A DNA stretch of 64,000 bases from Bacteroidetes bacterium 47-18 (GTDB lineage: Bacteria; Bacteroidota; Bacteroidia; Chitinophagales; Chitinophagaceae). The stretch covers positions 1 through 64,000 of the forward strand of contig MKSF01000028.1 in assembly GCA_001897155.1 (NCBI GenBank), read 5' to 3'. Positions within the stretch are counted from its first letter, which is position 1. The number at the start of each line of letters is the position of its first letter. The notes under the pieces were generated by a model. The model worked only from the letters and a program-made list of their open reading frames with translations, made no database searches and was not told the DNA's origin. Below, in pieces: positions 55,961 through 64,000 of the stretch. Made by a program: the position numbers and the translations under genes.

Positions 55961-57637
55961 ATGATCAACAAAAAGTACATTTTATTAGCAGGTTTAACAG
56001 CCGCTATTACTACAAGTACGGTGCTGGCACAGCAAGAATCTTCGAGTCAATGGACAAGCAGAGATCTTACTTACCGTGGTCAGGTATATGATGCATTAGA
56101 TACTGCTTATATCCCTAAAAGACGCCAGGAGCAACAGACACAATACCTGAACCATCAATACAACTTCCCTGCGAAGCCTCGTAACATGTGGGAATTAGGT
56201 ATTAATGTGGGACAAACAAATATTTTTGGTGATATCCCGAGCAAGGGTATCTGGAATGCTCCTCAATTCTACAACGCCATGTCTTTCGGTGCTTCTCTGC
56301 GTAAGGCACTCGGATATTCTACCTCCATAAGGCTGGATTATAAGTTCATGAACGCTTCCGGTTTCGAATACCGTGCCCGCGAGGTATATCATGACAGGAT
56401 CTGGGATGCTTACGGTCAGAATAACAAGTATTATGCGAACTACAAATTCAGCGCGCATAAGATAGCAGCTCACTTCATGGTGAACACCAACAATATCAAA
56501 TTTCATAAAGCTAAGAACAGCGTAAGCGCTTATGCATTTGTGGGTGGTGGTATGATGTTGTGGAACACCAAAGTATCTACTGTTGATGCTAACGGCAACC
56601 TGTACAACTTCAATGAATTTGACGGTAAAAGCAATAAAGACATCAATAAGACCTATAAAGGCTGGTTGAAAGACGGAGACTATAATGTTGACTTCAGCCG
56701 TGATGGCTATACCGGTGGCGGTAGCCTGATGACCGTAGGTAAGAATGCTGCATCCCTGGTACTGGACGGTGGAGTAGGATTACAATTCAAATTAGGTAAC
56801 CGCGTATCCCTGTCTGTTGAAAATGCTGTTACGTGGAGCGGTCTGGACGGTCTGGATGCCATTCACCTGGATCCTACCCCTAACGGCGGCTTATCTCCGG
56901 ATAAAGACTGGATCAACAACCTGTCTGTAGGTCTGGGCTTCAACCTGGGTAACAAAAAACGTTCTGTATTACCTTTATGGTGGGTGAATCCTCTGGATCA
57001 CGCATACTGGGAACTGTCCAATCCTCGTCATATGGAAATTCCTGCACCTATTCTGCCTGATACTGACGGCGATGGTGTAACTGACCAGTTCGATAAATGT
57101 CCTGATACACCTGCAGGCGTACCTGTAGATGTTAATGGTTGTCCTCTGGATACAGACGGTGACGGTGTTCCTGACTACAGGGATAAACAACTGATCACAC
57201 CTACAGACTGCCAGCCGGTAGATGCTGATGGTGTTGGTAAATGTCCTTGTGATCCTGATTGCGGTGGTGTTAAATCAACTTGTAATATCGCTCCTATCGG
57301 ATTGTCATTCAAAGCTAACTCCGCTGCTTTATCCAATGAAGTGAAAAGCCAGCTGGCTGTAGTAGCTGCCAACCTGAAAGCAGATCCAAAATGTAGAGTC
57401 GTTGTTATCGGTAATCCTGGTTCTTCCAAATTACAGCAGCAACGTTCCTGGGATAGGGTTAACGCCGTGATTGAATACCTGGCCAATAACTTACAGATCA
57501 GCCGTGATCAGGTTATCTTCCAGTATCAAGGTGTTGAAGCTGATGCAAATACGGTAATCATCCGTTCTGCTCAGCAAGGTGAAGAAGGTCCATCTAACTT
57601 ACCTCCTCCACACCCTCATTTGGGTACAAGAAAATAA
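55961..57637 (+). CDS. OmpA/OprF-like outer membrane protein with thrombospondin type 3 repeats
   Basis: 558 aa, signal peptide MINKKYILLAGLTAAITTSTVLAQ. The barrel (about 65-335) is followed by calcium-type repeats (DTDGDGVTDQFDKCPDTPAGVPVDVNGCP and DTDGDGVPDYRDK). An OmpA-type domain (about 450-530) then follows: LSFKANSAALSNEVKSQL, VVVIGNPGSSKLQQQRSWDRVNAVIEYL. In this domain GHxD reads GNPG, so the peptidoglycan Asp is missing, while the Arg is kept. The tail is Pro/His-rich. Codons look highly expression-optimised (many CTG, GGT, CGT), so this is probably an abundant protein. Confidence 0.88.
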   Translation: MINKKYILLAGLTAAITTSTVLAQQESSSQWTSRDLTYRGQVYDALDTAYIPKRRQEQQTQYLNHQYNFPAKPRNMWELGINVGQTNIFGDIPSKGIWNAPQFYNAMSFGASLRKALGYSTSIRLDYKFMNASGFEYRAREVYHDRIWDAYGQNNKYYANYKFSAHKIAAHFMVNTNNIKFHKAKNSVSAYAFVGGGMMLWNTKVSTVDANGNLYNFNEFDGKSNKDINKTYKGWLKDGDYNVDFSRDGYTGGGSLMTVGKNAASLVLDGGVGLQFKLGNRVSLSVENAVTWSGLDGLDAIHLDPTPNGGLSPDKDWINNLSVGLGFNLGNKKRSVLPLWWVNPLDHAYWELSNPRHMEIPAPILPDTDGDGVTDQFDKCPDTPAGVPVDVNGCPLDTDGDGVPDYRDKQLITPTDCQPVDADGVGKCPCDPDCGGVKSTCNIAPIGLSFKANSAALSNEVKSQLAVVAANLKADPKCRVVVIGNPGSSKLQQQRSWDRVNAVIEYLANNLQISRDQVIFQYQGVEADANTVIIRSAQQGEEGPSNLPPPHPHLGTRK

Positions 57638-57667
57638 TAAGGTACCATAAACATACCTTTAAATAAT

Positions 57668-57702
57668 AAAAAGCTGTTCCCATCCGGGAGCAGCTTTTTT
57701 TC
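57668..57702 (+). terminator. terminator of the OmpA-like porin gene
   Basis: A 14-bp stem (57668-57681 with 57686-57699, one G:T pair) is followed by a T run. Confidence 0.85.
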
Positions 57703-57737
57703 ATACCTTTAGATAAACAAAGAACATCAATCGGGAT

Positions 57738-58541
57738 ATGAAAACAAACCACGAAATTGATTACCGGATATACGGTGAAGAAATGCAGTATGTGGAAGTG
57801 GAGCTGGATCCACGGGAAACGGCCATAGCGGAAGCCGGCAGCTTTATGATGATGGATGACGGCATAGAGATGAATACTATTTTCGGAGACGGCAGCAACC
57901 AGGACAACACCGGTTTCCTGGGCAAGCTGTGGGGAGCAGGCAAGCGGCTGCTGACGGGCGAAAGCCTGTTTATGACCGCTTATACGAATGTCGGATCAGG
58001 GAAGAAAAGAGTGTCCTTTGCTTCTCCTTATCCCGGCAAGATCATCGCTATGGACCTGCACGTGCTGGGAGGCAAGATCATCTGCCAGAAGGATGCTTTC
58101 CTGTGCGCAGCCAAAGGGGTGAGCATCGGCATCGAATTCCAGAAAAAGCTGGGCACGGGACTGTTTGGCGGTGAGGGATTTATCATGCAGAAGATAGAAG
58201 GCGATGGTATGGCTTTCATTCACGCCGGCGGACACGTTGCCTATAGGGACCTGCAGCCGGGAGAAAAGATCAAGATAGATACGGGATGTATTGTAGGCTT
58301 CACCAAAAATGTGCACTATGATATTGAATTCGTAGGAGGCATCAAGAACACCATCTTCGGGGGTGAAGGCGTCTTCTTCGCGACATTGACCGGTCCCGGC
58401 AGGATATGGCTGCAAACCCTGCCTATCAGCAGGCTGGCTTCCAGGATATTGCAATATGGCAGCAAGTCCGGCGCCGGCAGAAAGGAAGAGGGGAGCATAC
58501 TTGGAAGATTAGGTAATTTATTGGACGGCGATGGACGCTGA
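57738..58541 (+). CDS. AIM24 / TIGR00266 family protein
   Basis: 267 aa. AIM24-type beta-helix-like domain: EVELDPRETAIAEAGSFMMMDDGIEMNT, LTGESLFMTAYTN, FASPYPGKIIAMDL, FLCAAKGVSIGIEFQKKLGTGLFGGEGFIMQKIEGDGMAFIHAGG, and the C-terminal GPGRIWLQTLPISRLASRI. The bacterial role is unclear; mitochondrial AIM24 stabilises inner-membrane complexes. It precedes tdk by 26 bases and may be co-transcribed with it. Confidence 0.88.
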   Translation: MKTNHEIDYRIYGEEMQYVEVELDPRETAIAEAGSFMMMDDGIEMNTIFGDGSNQDNTGFLGKLWGAGKRLLTGESLFMTAYTNVGSGKKRVSFASPYPGKIIAMDLHVLGGKIICQKDAFLCAAKGVSIGIEFQKKLGTGLFGGEGFIMQKIEGDGMAFIHAGGHVAYRDLQPGEKIKIDTGCIVGFTKNVHYDIEFVGGIKNTIFGGEGVFFATLTGPGRIWLQTLPISRLASRILQYGSKSGAGRKEEGSILGRLGNLLDGDGR

Positions 58542-58567
58542 TCCGTATTTTGGTCTAAATTTGCCCT

Positions 58568-59131
58568 ATGTTTGTAGAACCATATAAGGGAGATAAAACG
58601 GGATGGATAGAGGTTATATGCGGCTCGATGTTCTCAGGAAAGACGGAAGAGTTGCTGAGGCGACTGAAAAGGGCGCAGATCGCTCACCTGAAAGTAGAAA
58701 TATTTAAGCCGGAAACGGATACGCGTTATGACCCGGTAGATGTGATCTCACATGACAGGAACAGGATACCCTCCACACCGGTAGCCTACTCAGGAAATAT
58801 ATTGCTGCTTTCGGCAGAGGACGCGGATGTTGTGGCCATTGATGAGGTACAGTTCATGGATCATAATATAGTAGAAGTAGCAGAGACCCTGGCATTGCAG
58901 GGTAAGCGGGTGATCGTTGCGGGACTGGATATGGATTACAGGGGCCAGCCCTTCGGGCCTGTGCCTGCACTGCTGGCCAAAGCCGACTATATCACCAAGC
59001 TGCATGCCATCTGTGTCGTCTGTGGCAATATTGCCAATTACAGCTACAGGAAGACCGAAAATGATACTACCATATTGCTGGGTGAGCAGGAAATGTATGA
59101 GCCCAGATGCAGAAAATGCTACCAGCTATAA
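58568..59131 (+). CDS. tdk: thymidine kinase
   Basis: 187 aa. P-loop [44 protein letters not shown], and the zinc-binding Cys pairs (CVVC and CRKC) typical of type II thymidine kinase. It phosphorylates thymidine with ATP in salvage. Its stop codon sits within the loop of a terminator hairpin (59113-59145). Confidence 0.95.
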   Translation: MFVEPYKGDKTGWIEVICGSMFSGKTEELLRRLKRAQIAHLKVEIFKPETDTRYDPVDVISHDRNRIPSTPVAYSGNILLLSAEDADVVAIDEVQFMDHNIVEVAETLALQGKRVIVAGLDMDYRGQPFGPVPALLAKADYITKLHAICVVCGNIANYSYRKTENDTTILLGEQEMYEPRCRKCYQL

Positions 59132-59145
59132 GCCGGTAGCATTTT
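59113..59145 (+). terminator. terminator overlapping the end of tdk
   Basis: An 11-bp stem (59113-59123 with 59135-59145) starts inside the last tdk codons and ends in a T run. Confidence 0.8.
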
Positions 59146-59168
59146 TATATATCATATATCCGGGGTTA

Positions 59169-60656
59169 TTAAAGCTTGAAGCCCAGGGATAACGCGATAA
59201 AATTATTATTATTGTTGATCTTGCCCAGTCCTACGGGTATACCGCTGTACACTATAGGATAGCCATACTCGCTGTATGACCGCAGAGCGTAAACATATGC
59301 GAGATTAATGCTGAAACCCTGTAGGTTGACACCGCCGCCCACTGAGAAATCGGTCCTGGCGCCGCCGAATGTCTTGCTTTCCTTGAACGGGCTGGTATGA
59401 TGTGCCACACCGGCTCTTACAAAGAGATTGTCAAACCGGCCTTCAGCGCCTACCCGTATCACATGCCCGCCGGTAAACGTATTTTGTATCTGCCTGTTCA
59501 CATTGTCTGCGCCGCTCTGGAAGCCGGGAAAGCTATAGCTCATCGTATTGTAGGCAATATATTCATAATCCGCGCTTATAAATCCTTTATTGCCCAGGTA
59601 GGTCATGGCATTGACACCTACTTTCCAGGGCGTTCTCAGCGAATATTCATAATAATAGGGCTTGTCGGGACGTACTACCCGCGTACCGGACAGGGCTTCG
59701 GTCTCGGTCCTGATCTCATAGTCGGCTTCATCGTTCATAGCTGACCATGTGGGCGTGCTGATATGGCCGCCGACACGGACATCCGTGTTGATATTGTACA
59801 GCATACCGAATTTGGCATTGAATCCCACGCCACGGGTATCAAGGTACTCGTTATAGGTCAGGTAATCAAAATTATTGCCGGTATTGGTGGAGGCGTCTTC
59901 CTCATAATAATTTACGGTGGAATTATACCTGTAGGATAATATATTGAGGCTACCGCCTATCATCAGCTTTTCTCTGTAATTGCCGCCGAATACCAGGCCC
60001 CATTCCTGTACATTGCCCCGCTTTCTCCAGGATTTTTCCTGGTTAACGCTGCCGCCGTTCAGCAGGATATCGTTATAGACATACGAATGGTTATTCTCAT
60101 CGATCAGGAAGCCTTCCCAGGCCAGCGCTCCGTAAGGAGGTGCCATTTGCCAGGAGGTGCCATAACGGGCGGCATCTTCCGCGAATACTTCTGTAATGGA
60201 GCTTTCCTTATTATTGCCCTTGTAACGGCCTTCCTCGTTAAAATCCTGCAGCTTATTGAACGTGATCCCGAAAGCCACGGATTTCCAGTTCTTCTTCTCG
60301 TAATCCGCGCCCCGTGCGGGTGTGGAGAATACGGCGCCGAAGTTGTTGATGGAAAACCGGCTGAAGCCCGTGGAGGTGTTCGTATTCAGATAATCGGCGC
60401 TGTTATTGCCGAATTTGAGCGTCGGAGTGATGATGAACTCGGAGGTCCGGTAAATACCCAGGGACGCCGGGTTGATGCTGCTGGCGCTCATATCGCCTCC
60501 AACAGCCCCCATAGCCCCGCCAACGGCAAGGCTCCGTGCTGTACCGGTAACGGATGTCTGCCCGAATCGCAGGGCGTCTGTTTCGGTTTGTGCCATTACC
60601 GGCACGCTCCCGCCTAAAATTCCAAGAGCAAGTACGGATTTGTATATACAATTCAT
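59169..60656 (-). CDS. FadL/OMPP1-like outer membrane transport protein
   Basis: 495 aa with a signal peptide ending near VMAQ. The N-terminal hatch has LRFGQTSVTGTARSLAVGGAMGAVGGDMSASSINPASLG, a family hallmark in Bacteroidota, and the C-terminus is barrel-like (YALRSYSEYGY, FIALSLGFKL). Such proteins transport hydrophobic compounds. The substrate is unknown. Convergent with tdk, with a 37-base gap. Confidence 0.88.
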   Translation of the reverse strand: MNCIYKSVLALGILGGSVPVMAQTETDALRFGQTSVTGTARSLAVGGAMGAVGGDMSASSINPASLGIYRTSEFIITPTLKFGNNSADYLNTNTSTGFSRFSINNFGAVFSTPARGADYEKKNWKSVAFGITFNKLQDFNEEGRYKGNNKESSITEVFAEDAARYGTSWQMAPPYGALAWEGFLIDENNHSYVYNDILLNGGSVNQEKSWRKRGNVQEWGLVFGGNYREKLMIGGSLNILSYRYNSTVNYYEEDASTNTGNNFDYLTYNEYLDTRGVGFNAKFGMLYNINTDVRVGGHISTPTWSAMNDEADYEIRTETEALSGTRVVRPDKPYYYEYSLRTPWKVGVNAMTYLGNKGFISADYEYIAYNTMSYSFPGFQSGADNVNRQIQNTFTGGHVIRVGAEGRFDNLFVRAGVAHHTSPFKESKTFGGARTDFSVGGGVNLQGFSINLAYVYALRSYSEYGYPIVYSGIPVGLGKINNNNNFIALSLGFKL

Positions 60657-60791
60657 AAGTAGTAAAGTATGTATGGTTTACCTGATATAATCATTGACAG
60701 ATTTTGCGGCTGAAAGTTTAAACGTCAGCTCCATATTATGTAAAAATACCGATTATGATCCGATAGCATCCTTATAAATGCGTTAATGCCG

Positions 60792-63074
60792 TCAGATATT
60801 TGTGCTGCCTGAAATGATGAGCGTGGAAGGAACATCCGTGAGCCACCTGTTCCTCTGGGTCACCAGGTACTGCCAGCTTTCCAGGCTGATGATAACCAGG
60901 TTATGATGCTGCATCTGCTCCGGGCTGATATGGTCTTCCGCCTGATAGGTGAACCGGTTGCGGATCTTATCATCCAGCTCCTGCAGTTGGCGGTGGATGT
61001 GTTCTGCCCGGGCTCCCCCTATATCGGCAATGGTGACCTGGCTGCCGGTGTTCTTCGCCAGCATATACCCGTAATGTATCAGCCCTGTATCATGGCTGCT
61101 GAAAACAGGAATAAAGACCTTTTGAAGATGGCTGAACCTGTTATCGATAAAGATGCCTATCGGTATGGCTGCTTTTGCTATCAGGTTGTGCAACTGCTCA
61201 TCAAAGATCTCTTTATTCAGGAACTTCTCCCTGCCGATGATCTTATTGACAAGTCTCTCGGGATCAATGAAAGAGGTAGTGAAGCCCAGGATATTGCCCA
61301 ATATGGAGCCCGTGTAGATAGAGTGCTGCATACCGATCAGCAGCAGGTCATAATGGCCTTCTTCCGTCATTTCCAGGATGTCGCTGTTGATATTGCTGGA
61401 GGCCTTGGATAGGGTGATCACTTTCTGGTTGAGCTCCCTGGCTTCCGAAATAATGGGCTGGAGGTACTCCTTTTCATAAGTGCCCGTCAGGTAGTCGTGG
61501 ATCTTATCTGAGGAGGAAATGTGCATAGCGGTGATGACCTGTTCCGCACCTGATTGCCGGACAAAGGCATTGGCGAGCTGCAGCAGCACCTTGCCTTTCT
61601 GTGGAGAGGTGAAGGAAAGCAGTATCCTGTAGCTGCTGGCATGGAGCGTTGCCTGCTGCTCCCGCGAAGGTGCCTGCTGCTTCCTGAACAGCCAGTTGAT
61701 GGCGTCCAGGGCCGGGCCGGTCATGAACGTGGTGACCAGCGCCATGATGACCATCATAGAAAAGATCTCGGGAGACAGCACCCCGAGGTCATAGCCGATA
61801 TTCAGCACCACCAGCTCCATCAACCCTCGGGTATTCATCAGCGCCCCGATGGTCAGGCTGTCTTTCCAGCTTTGTCCTACGAACCGGGCTGCTATGGCGC
61901 TGCCGGCAAATTTACCCGTCACGGCGACCAGGATGATCAGGCCGGTGACTTTCCAGAGCTCAATATCGTTGATAAGTCCTATTTCCGTCCGTAAGCCGGT
62001 AAACACGAAAAAGAGCGGCAGGAAAAGGATCATGGCCACGTCCTCTACCTTTTCGATAAAGATCTCCCGGAATTTGATGTTATCCGGCATAATGGCTCCC
62101 GCCATAAAGGCGCCGAATAGGGCGTGAATGCCGATGATCTCCGTAAGATAGGAGGACAGTATCAGCACCAGCAGGAAGACGGCTATAATGGGCTTGCTGA
62201 GTGTCTCCCTGTTAGGGTACAGCTCACCGATCCTCCTGAGAAAAGGGCGTACCAGCTTTATCATCAGGAATACATACGCTACTGCCAGCACGATCACGTA
62301 AAGGGAGCTGGCAAAAGAGCCCGCCTTGACAATAGCGATCACCGCTGCCAGTATGCACCAGGCAGTGATGTCGTCTGCTGCCGCGCAGGTGATCACGACG
62401 GTGCCCAGCTTTGTCTTCTGTATGCCGCGTTCCTGCACGATCCTTGCCAGTACCGGGAAGGCGGTGATGCTCATGGCAATGCCTATGAACAGGCTGAAAG
62501 ATATGAACTCCACGTTGGCGGGCGCCAGCGAGGAGTAGATAAAGTAGGCCAGGCCGAACCCCAGCGCGAAGGGAAAAATAATGCTGGCATGGCTGATGAC
62601 CACCGCATCGTGTGCCTGCTTCTGCAGGATCTTGAGGTCCACCTCCATACCCACGATATACATAAAGAGGATCAGGCCTACCTGGCTGAGAAATTTAAGG
62701 TTATCCATGGAATGACCGGGAAAGAGGGTAGCGGAGAATTCCGGGAAATGCAGCCCTATAAAGGAAGGTCCCAGGATAATGCCCGCTATCATTTCGCCTA
62801 TGACGGCCGGCTGCCCGATCTTGACGCAAAGCCACCCGAAAAAGCGTGCTGCCAGTACAATGGTGATGATCTGCGCCAGCAGGAGGGCCAAGGGGTGTTG
62901 CAGGTTATGAGAGAAGGAATCCAGGAATGCTGCCCATTGAGATTGGCCTGGTGTGGCTGTGATGATATCCTTACCGTCTTCCAGCTTTCTACCGAGTGTT
63001 ATGATCCAGTAGATAAGCGCGGAGCAGGCAGTAATGGTAGCGATATAAAAAACTAAATTCCTGTATTTCCTCAT
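60792..63074 (-). CDS. cation:proton antiporter, Kef/CHX-type with universal-stress-like C-terminal domain
   Basis: 760 aa from the ATG at 63074; a TTG at 63119 would add a basic leader. About 13 membrane helices include one N-terminal anchor. CPA2-type features: QPAVIGEMIAGIILGPSFIG, QVGLILFMYIVGMEVDL, AADDITAWCILAAV, NTRGLMELVVLNIGYDLGVLSPEIFSMMVIMALVTTFMTGP. The soluble region (about 490-760) has tandem universal-stress-like folds (RILLSFTSPQKGKVLLQLANAF, LLLIGMQHSIYTGSILGNI), as in CHX proteins. It likely exchanges K+ or Na+ for H+. No TrkA-N domain. Confidence 0.9.
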   Translation of the reverse strand: MRKYRNLVFYIATITACSALIYWIITLGRKLEDGKDIITATPGQSQWAAFLDSFSHNLQHPLALLLAQIITIVLAARFFGWLCVKIGQPAVIGEMIAGIILGPSFIGLHFPEFSATLFPGHSMDNLKFLSQVGLILFMYIVGMEVDLKILQKQAHDAVVISHASIIFPFALGFGLAYFIYSSLAPANVEFISFSLFIGIAMSITAFPVLARIVQERGIQKTKLGTVVITCAAADDITAWCILAAVIAIVKAGSFASSLYVIVLAVAYVFLMIKLVRPFLRRIGELYPNRETLSKPIIAVFLLVLILSSYLTEIIGIHALFGAFMAGAIMPDNIKFREIFIEKVEDVAMILFLPLFFVFTGLRTEIGLINDIELWKVTGLIILVAVTGKFAGSAIAARFVGQSWKDSLTIGALMNTRGLMELVVLNIGYDLGVLSPEIFSMMVIMALVTTFMTGPALDAINWLFRKQQAPSREQQATLHASSYRILLSFTSPQKGKVLLQLANAFVRQSGAEQVITAMHISSSDKIHDYLTGTYEKEYLQPIISEARELNQKVITLSKASSNINSDILEMTEEGHYDLLLIGMQHSIYTGSILGNILGFTTSFIDPERLVNKIIGREKFLNKEIFDEQLHNLIAKAAIPIGIFIDNRFSHLQKVFIPVFSSHDTGLIHYGYMLAKNTGSQVTIADIGGARAEHIHRQLQELDDKIRNRFTYQAEDHISPEQMQHHNLVIISLESWQYLVTQRNRWLTDVPSTLIISGSTNI

Positions 63075-63267
63075 AAGCGATCCTTTTCTCGTTTTACGGT
63101 TTCGCGTCTTTGCAGACAAAGTGTACAGCTATTATCCGTTAAGGAGATAATAACAGCGTTTCAGCTTACGAAAATAAGCAATTCTGAAAGAACGGATATT
63201 AAGGAAAAATAAACTGTTGGTAAAGCGGCAGGCAAAGGCCGCAGATATGAGGAGATGGGGGGCTTGC

Positions 63268-64000
63268 TCAGCGGGCGGATACGGTGGTCCGGGACAGGCT
63301 GTCGGAAGAGCGGACCGGCGGCTGGCTGCTGCTTTTCACTTCACTGATGATACGGGCGGGCTGCCAGTCAAATCCTATGATACGATGTTCCGGGCTGATG
63401 ATGACCGTGCGGGGTACCGTATTGACCCGGAACTGGCGGGCAATGCTGCAGTTCCAGCCCTGCAGGCTGCTGACCTGGGGCCACAGGATATTGTCTTCTG
63501 TAAGCGCCTTTGAAAAATCCTTGTCATTATCCTCGATATAAACGGATAATAATTGCACGGGATAGCCGGGTAGCTGCGCGCGGACCTGCTGCAGCTCCTT
63601 ATTGGCGGTACGGCTTTTCGCATTCCAGGAGCCTAAGAACTGTATCACGATGTACTGGCCGGTATAGGTCGCTGTATTCACGGAGATGCCTTCAATATCC
63701 TTCAGGGCGAAGTCTTTGAAAGGCTGGCCGACCAGGTGGCTGGCGGCGCTGGTATCCTGGCCTATTTTATTGTCATTGACATAGCCGTTGTAGGTGTTGA
63801 AAAAAGAGGCCTGGAAGTTGCTAACGATATCCGGCTCTGAAGCGAAGCGCTGGCTGAGCCCGGTGGTAAATTGCCTCAGGTAGGAAGCCTCTTCATCCAG
63901 AGGCAGGAAATTGGCATAGAACAGTGCCAGCGGTAAAAGGGTAGTGGTATCCGCATTCGCTTTTATAAAGGTGTACAGTTTCTGTCTTTGTGAGAACCGG
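63268..64000 (-). CDS. thioredoxin-fold (TlpA/AhpC-TSA-like) protein without redox cysteines, partial
   Basis: The frame is open to the window end, so the N-terminal part is missing. The first visible part (residues before about 90) is helical and unlike known domains. Then LVGQPFKDFALKDIEG introduces the thioredoxin-like domain, with VIQFLGSWNAKSRTANKEL where TlpA proteins have WCxxC: here the segment reads N-A-K-S. The cis-Pro loop VNTVPRTVIIS is kept. It probably binds or holds proteins rather than exchanging disulfides, or has another role; this is inference. Confidence 0.75.
   Translation of the reverse strand, partial: RFSQRQKLYTFIKANADTTTLLPLALFYANFLPLDEEASYLRQFTTGLSQRFASEPDIVSNFQASFFNTYNGYVNDNKIGQDTSAASHLVGQPFKDFALKDIEGISVNTATYTGQYIVIQFLGSWNAKSRTANKELQQVRAQLPGYPVQLLSVYIEDNDKDFSKALTEDNILWPQVSSLQGWNCSIARQFRVNTVPRTVIISPEHRIIGFDWQPARIISEVKSSSQPPVRSSDSLSRTTVSAR

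Overview
The window looks like a chromosomal segment from a member of the Bacteroidota, most likely family Chitinophagaceae (Chitinophaga or a relative). The evidence is type IX secretion C-terminal sorting domains (start of window and 9486-11498), family DUFs typical of the phylum (DUF3098, DUF4199, DUF4476, DUF2723), several upstream boxes matching the Bacteroidota -7 element TAnnTTTG, few Shine-Dalgarno sequences, a bacillithiol deacetylase (BshB1), a TonB-dependent receptor and FadL-like and OmpA-like outer membrane proteins. No rRNA, tRNA, prophage or CRISPR array was seen.

Layout. 1-9.3 kb: the tail of a secreted or gliding-type protein, then a long minus-strand run (aspS, DUF4476, a small outer membrane protein, lpxD, a dihydroorotase-like protein that has lost its metal ligands, DUF4199, a GT2 glycosyltransferase, DUF3098, prmA). 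9.4-18.4 kb: a T9SS cargo protein, gyrB, a GT9 heptosyltransferase-like enzyme, an MFS transporter, kbl and an ECF sigma factor. 18.4-27.3 kb: a J-domain membrane protein with an unusual start, lysA, a secreted endonuclease/phosphatase-fold protein, two LVIVD-type lipoproteins, a peptide-type ABC substrate-binding lipoprotein, bshB1 and a C45-type Ntn hydrolase. 27.4-34.4 kb: a higher-order tandem repeat array, oxyR, a thioesterase, a GT2, a lipoprotein and a DUF2723 membrane protein. The last five lie between two inverted copies of a roughly 110-bp repeat. 34.5-39.2 kb: a B12-binding-type radical SAM protein and monomeric isocitrate dehydrogenase.

39.3-41.3 kb is the most striking part. A REP-associated-type tyrosine transposase (RAYT, IS200/IS605-like) sits inside six direct copies of a roughly 190-240 bp unit. 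Each unit carries five different 13-nt mini-hairpins (5-bp stem, 3-nt loop) in fixed order. The transposase gene itself is bracketed by a perfect 20-bp inverted repeat containing one of these hairpins.

41.4-64 kb: an M16 protease, an azurin-like lipoprotein, a GT39 transferase, glmM, asd, a 50-bp perfect palindrome, a TonB-dependent receptor, a DEAD-box helicase with DbpA-type domain, RlpA, a tandem-OmpA protein, a polyprenyl synthase, a major OmpA-like protein with calcium-type repeats, an AIM24 protein, tdk, a FadL-like porin, a Kef/CHX-type antiporter and a thioredoxin-fold protein without redox cysteines (cut by the window end). The genes are mainly core metabolism and cell envelope. Strong intrinsic terminators separate most transcription units.
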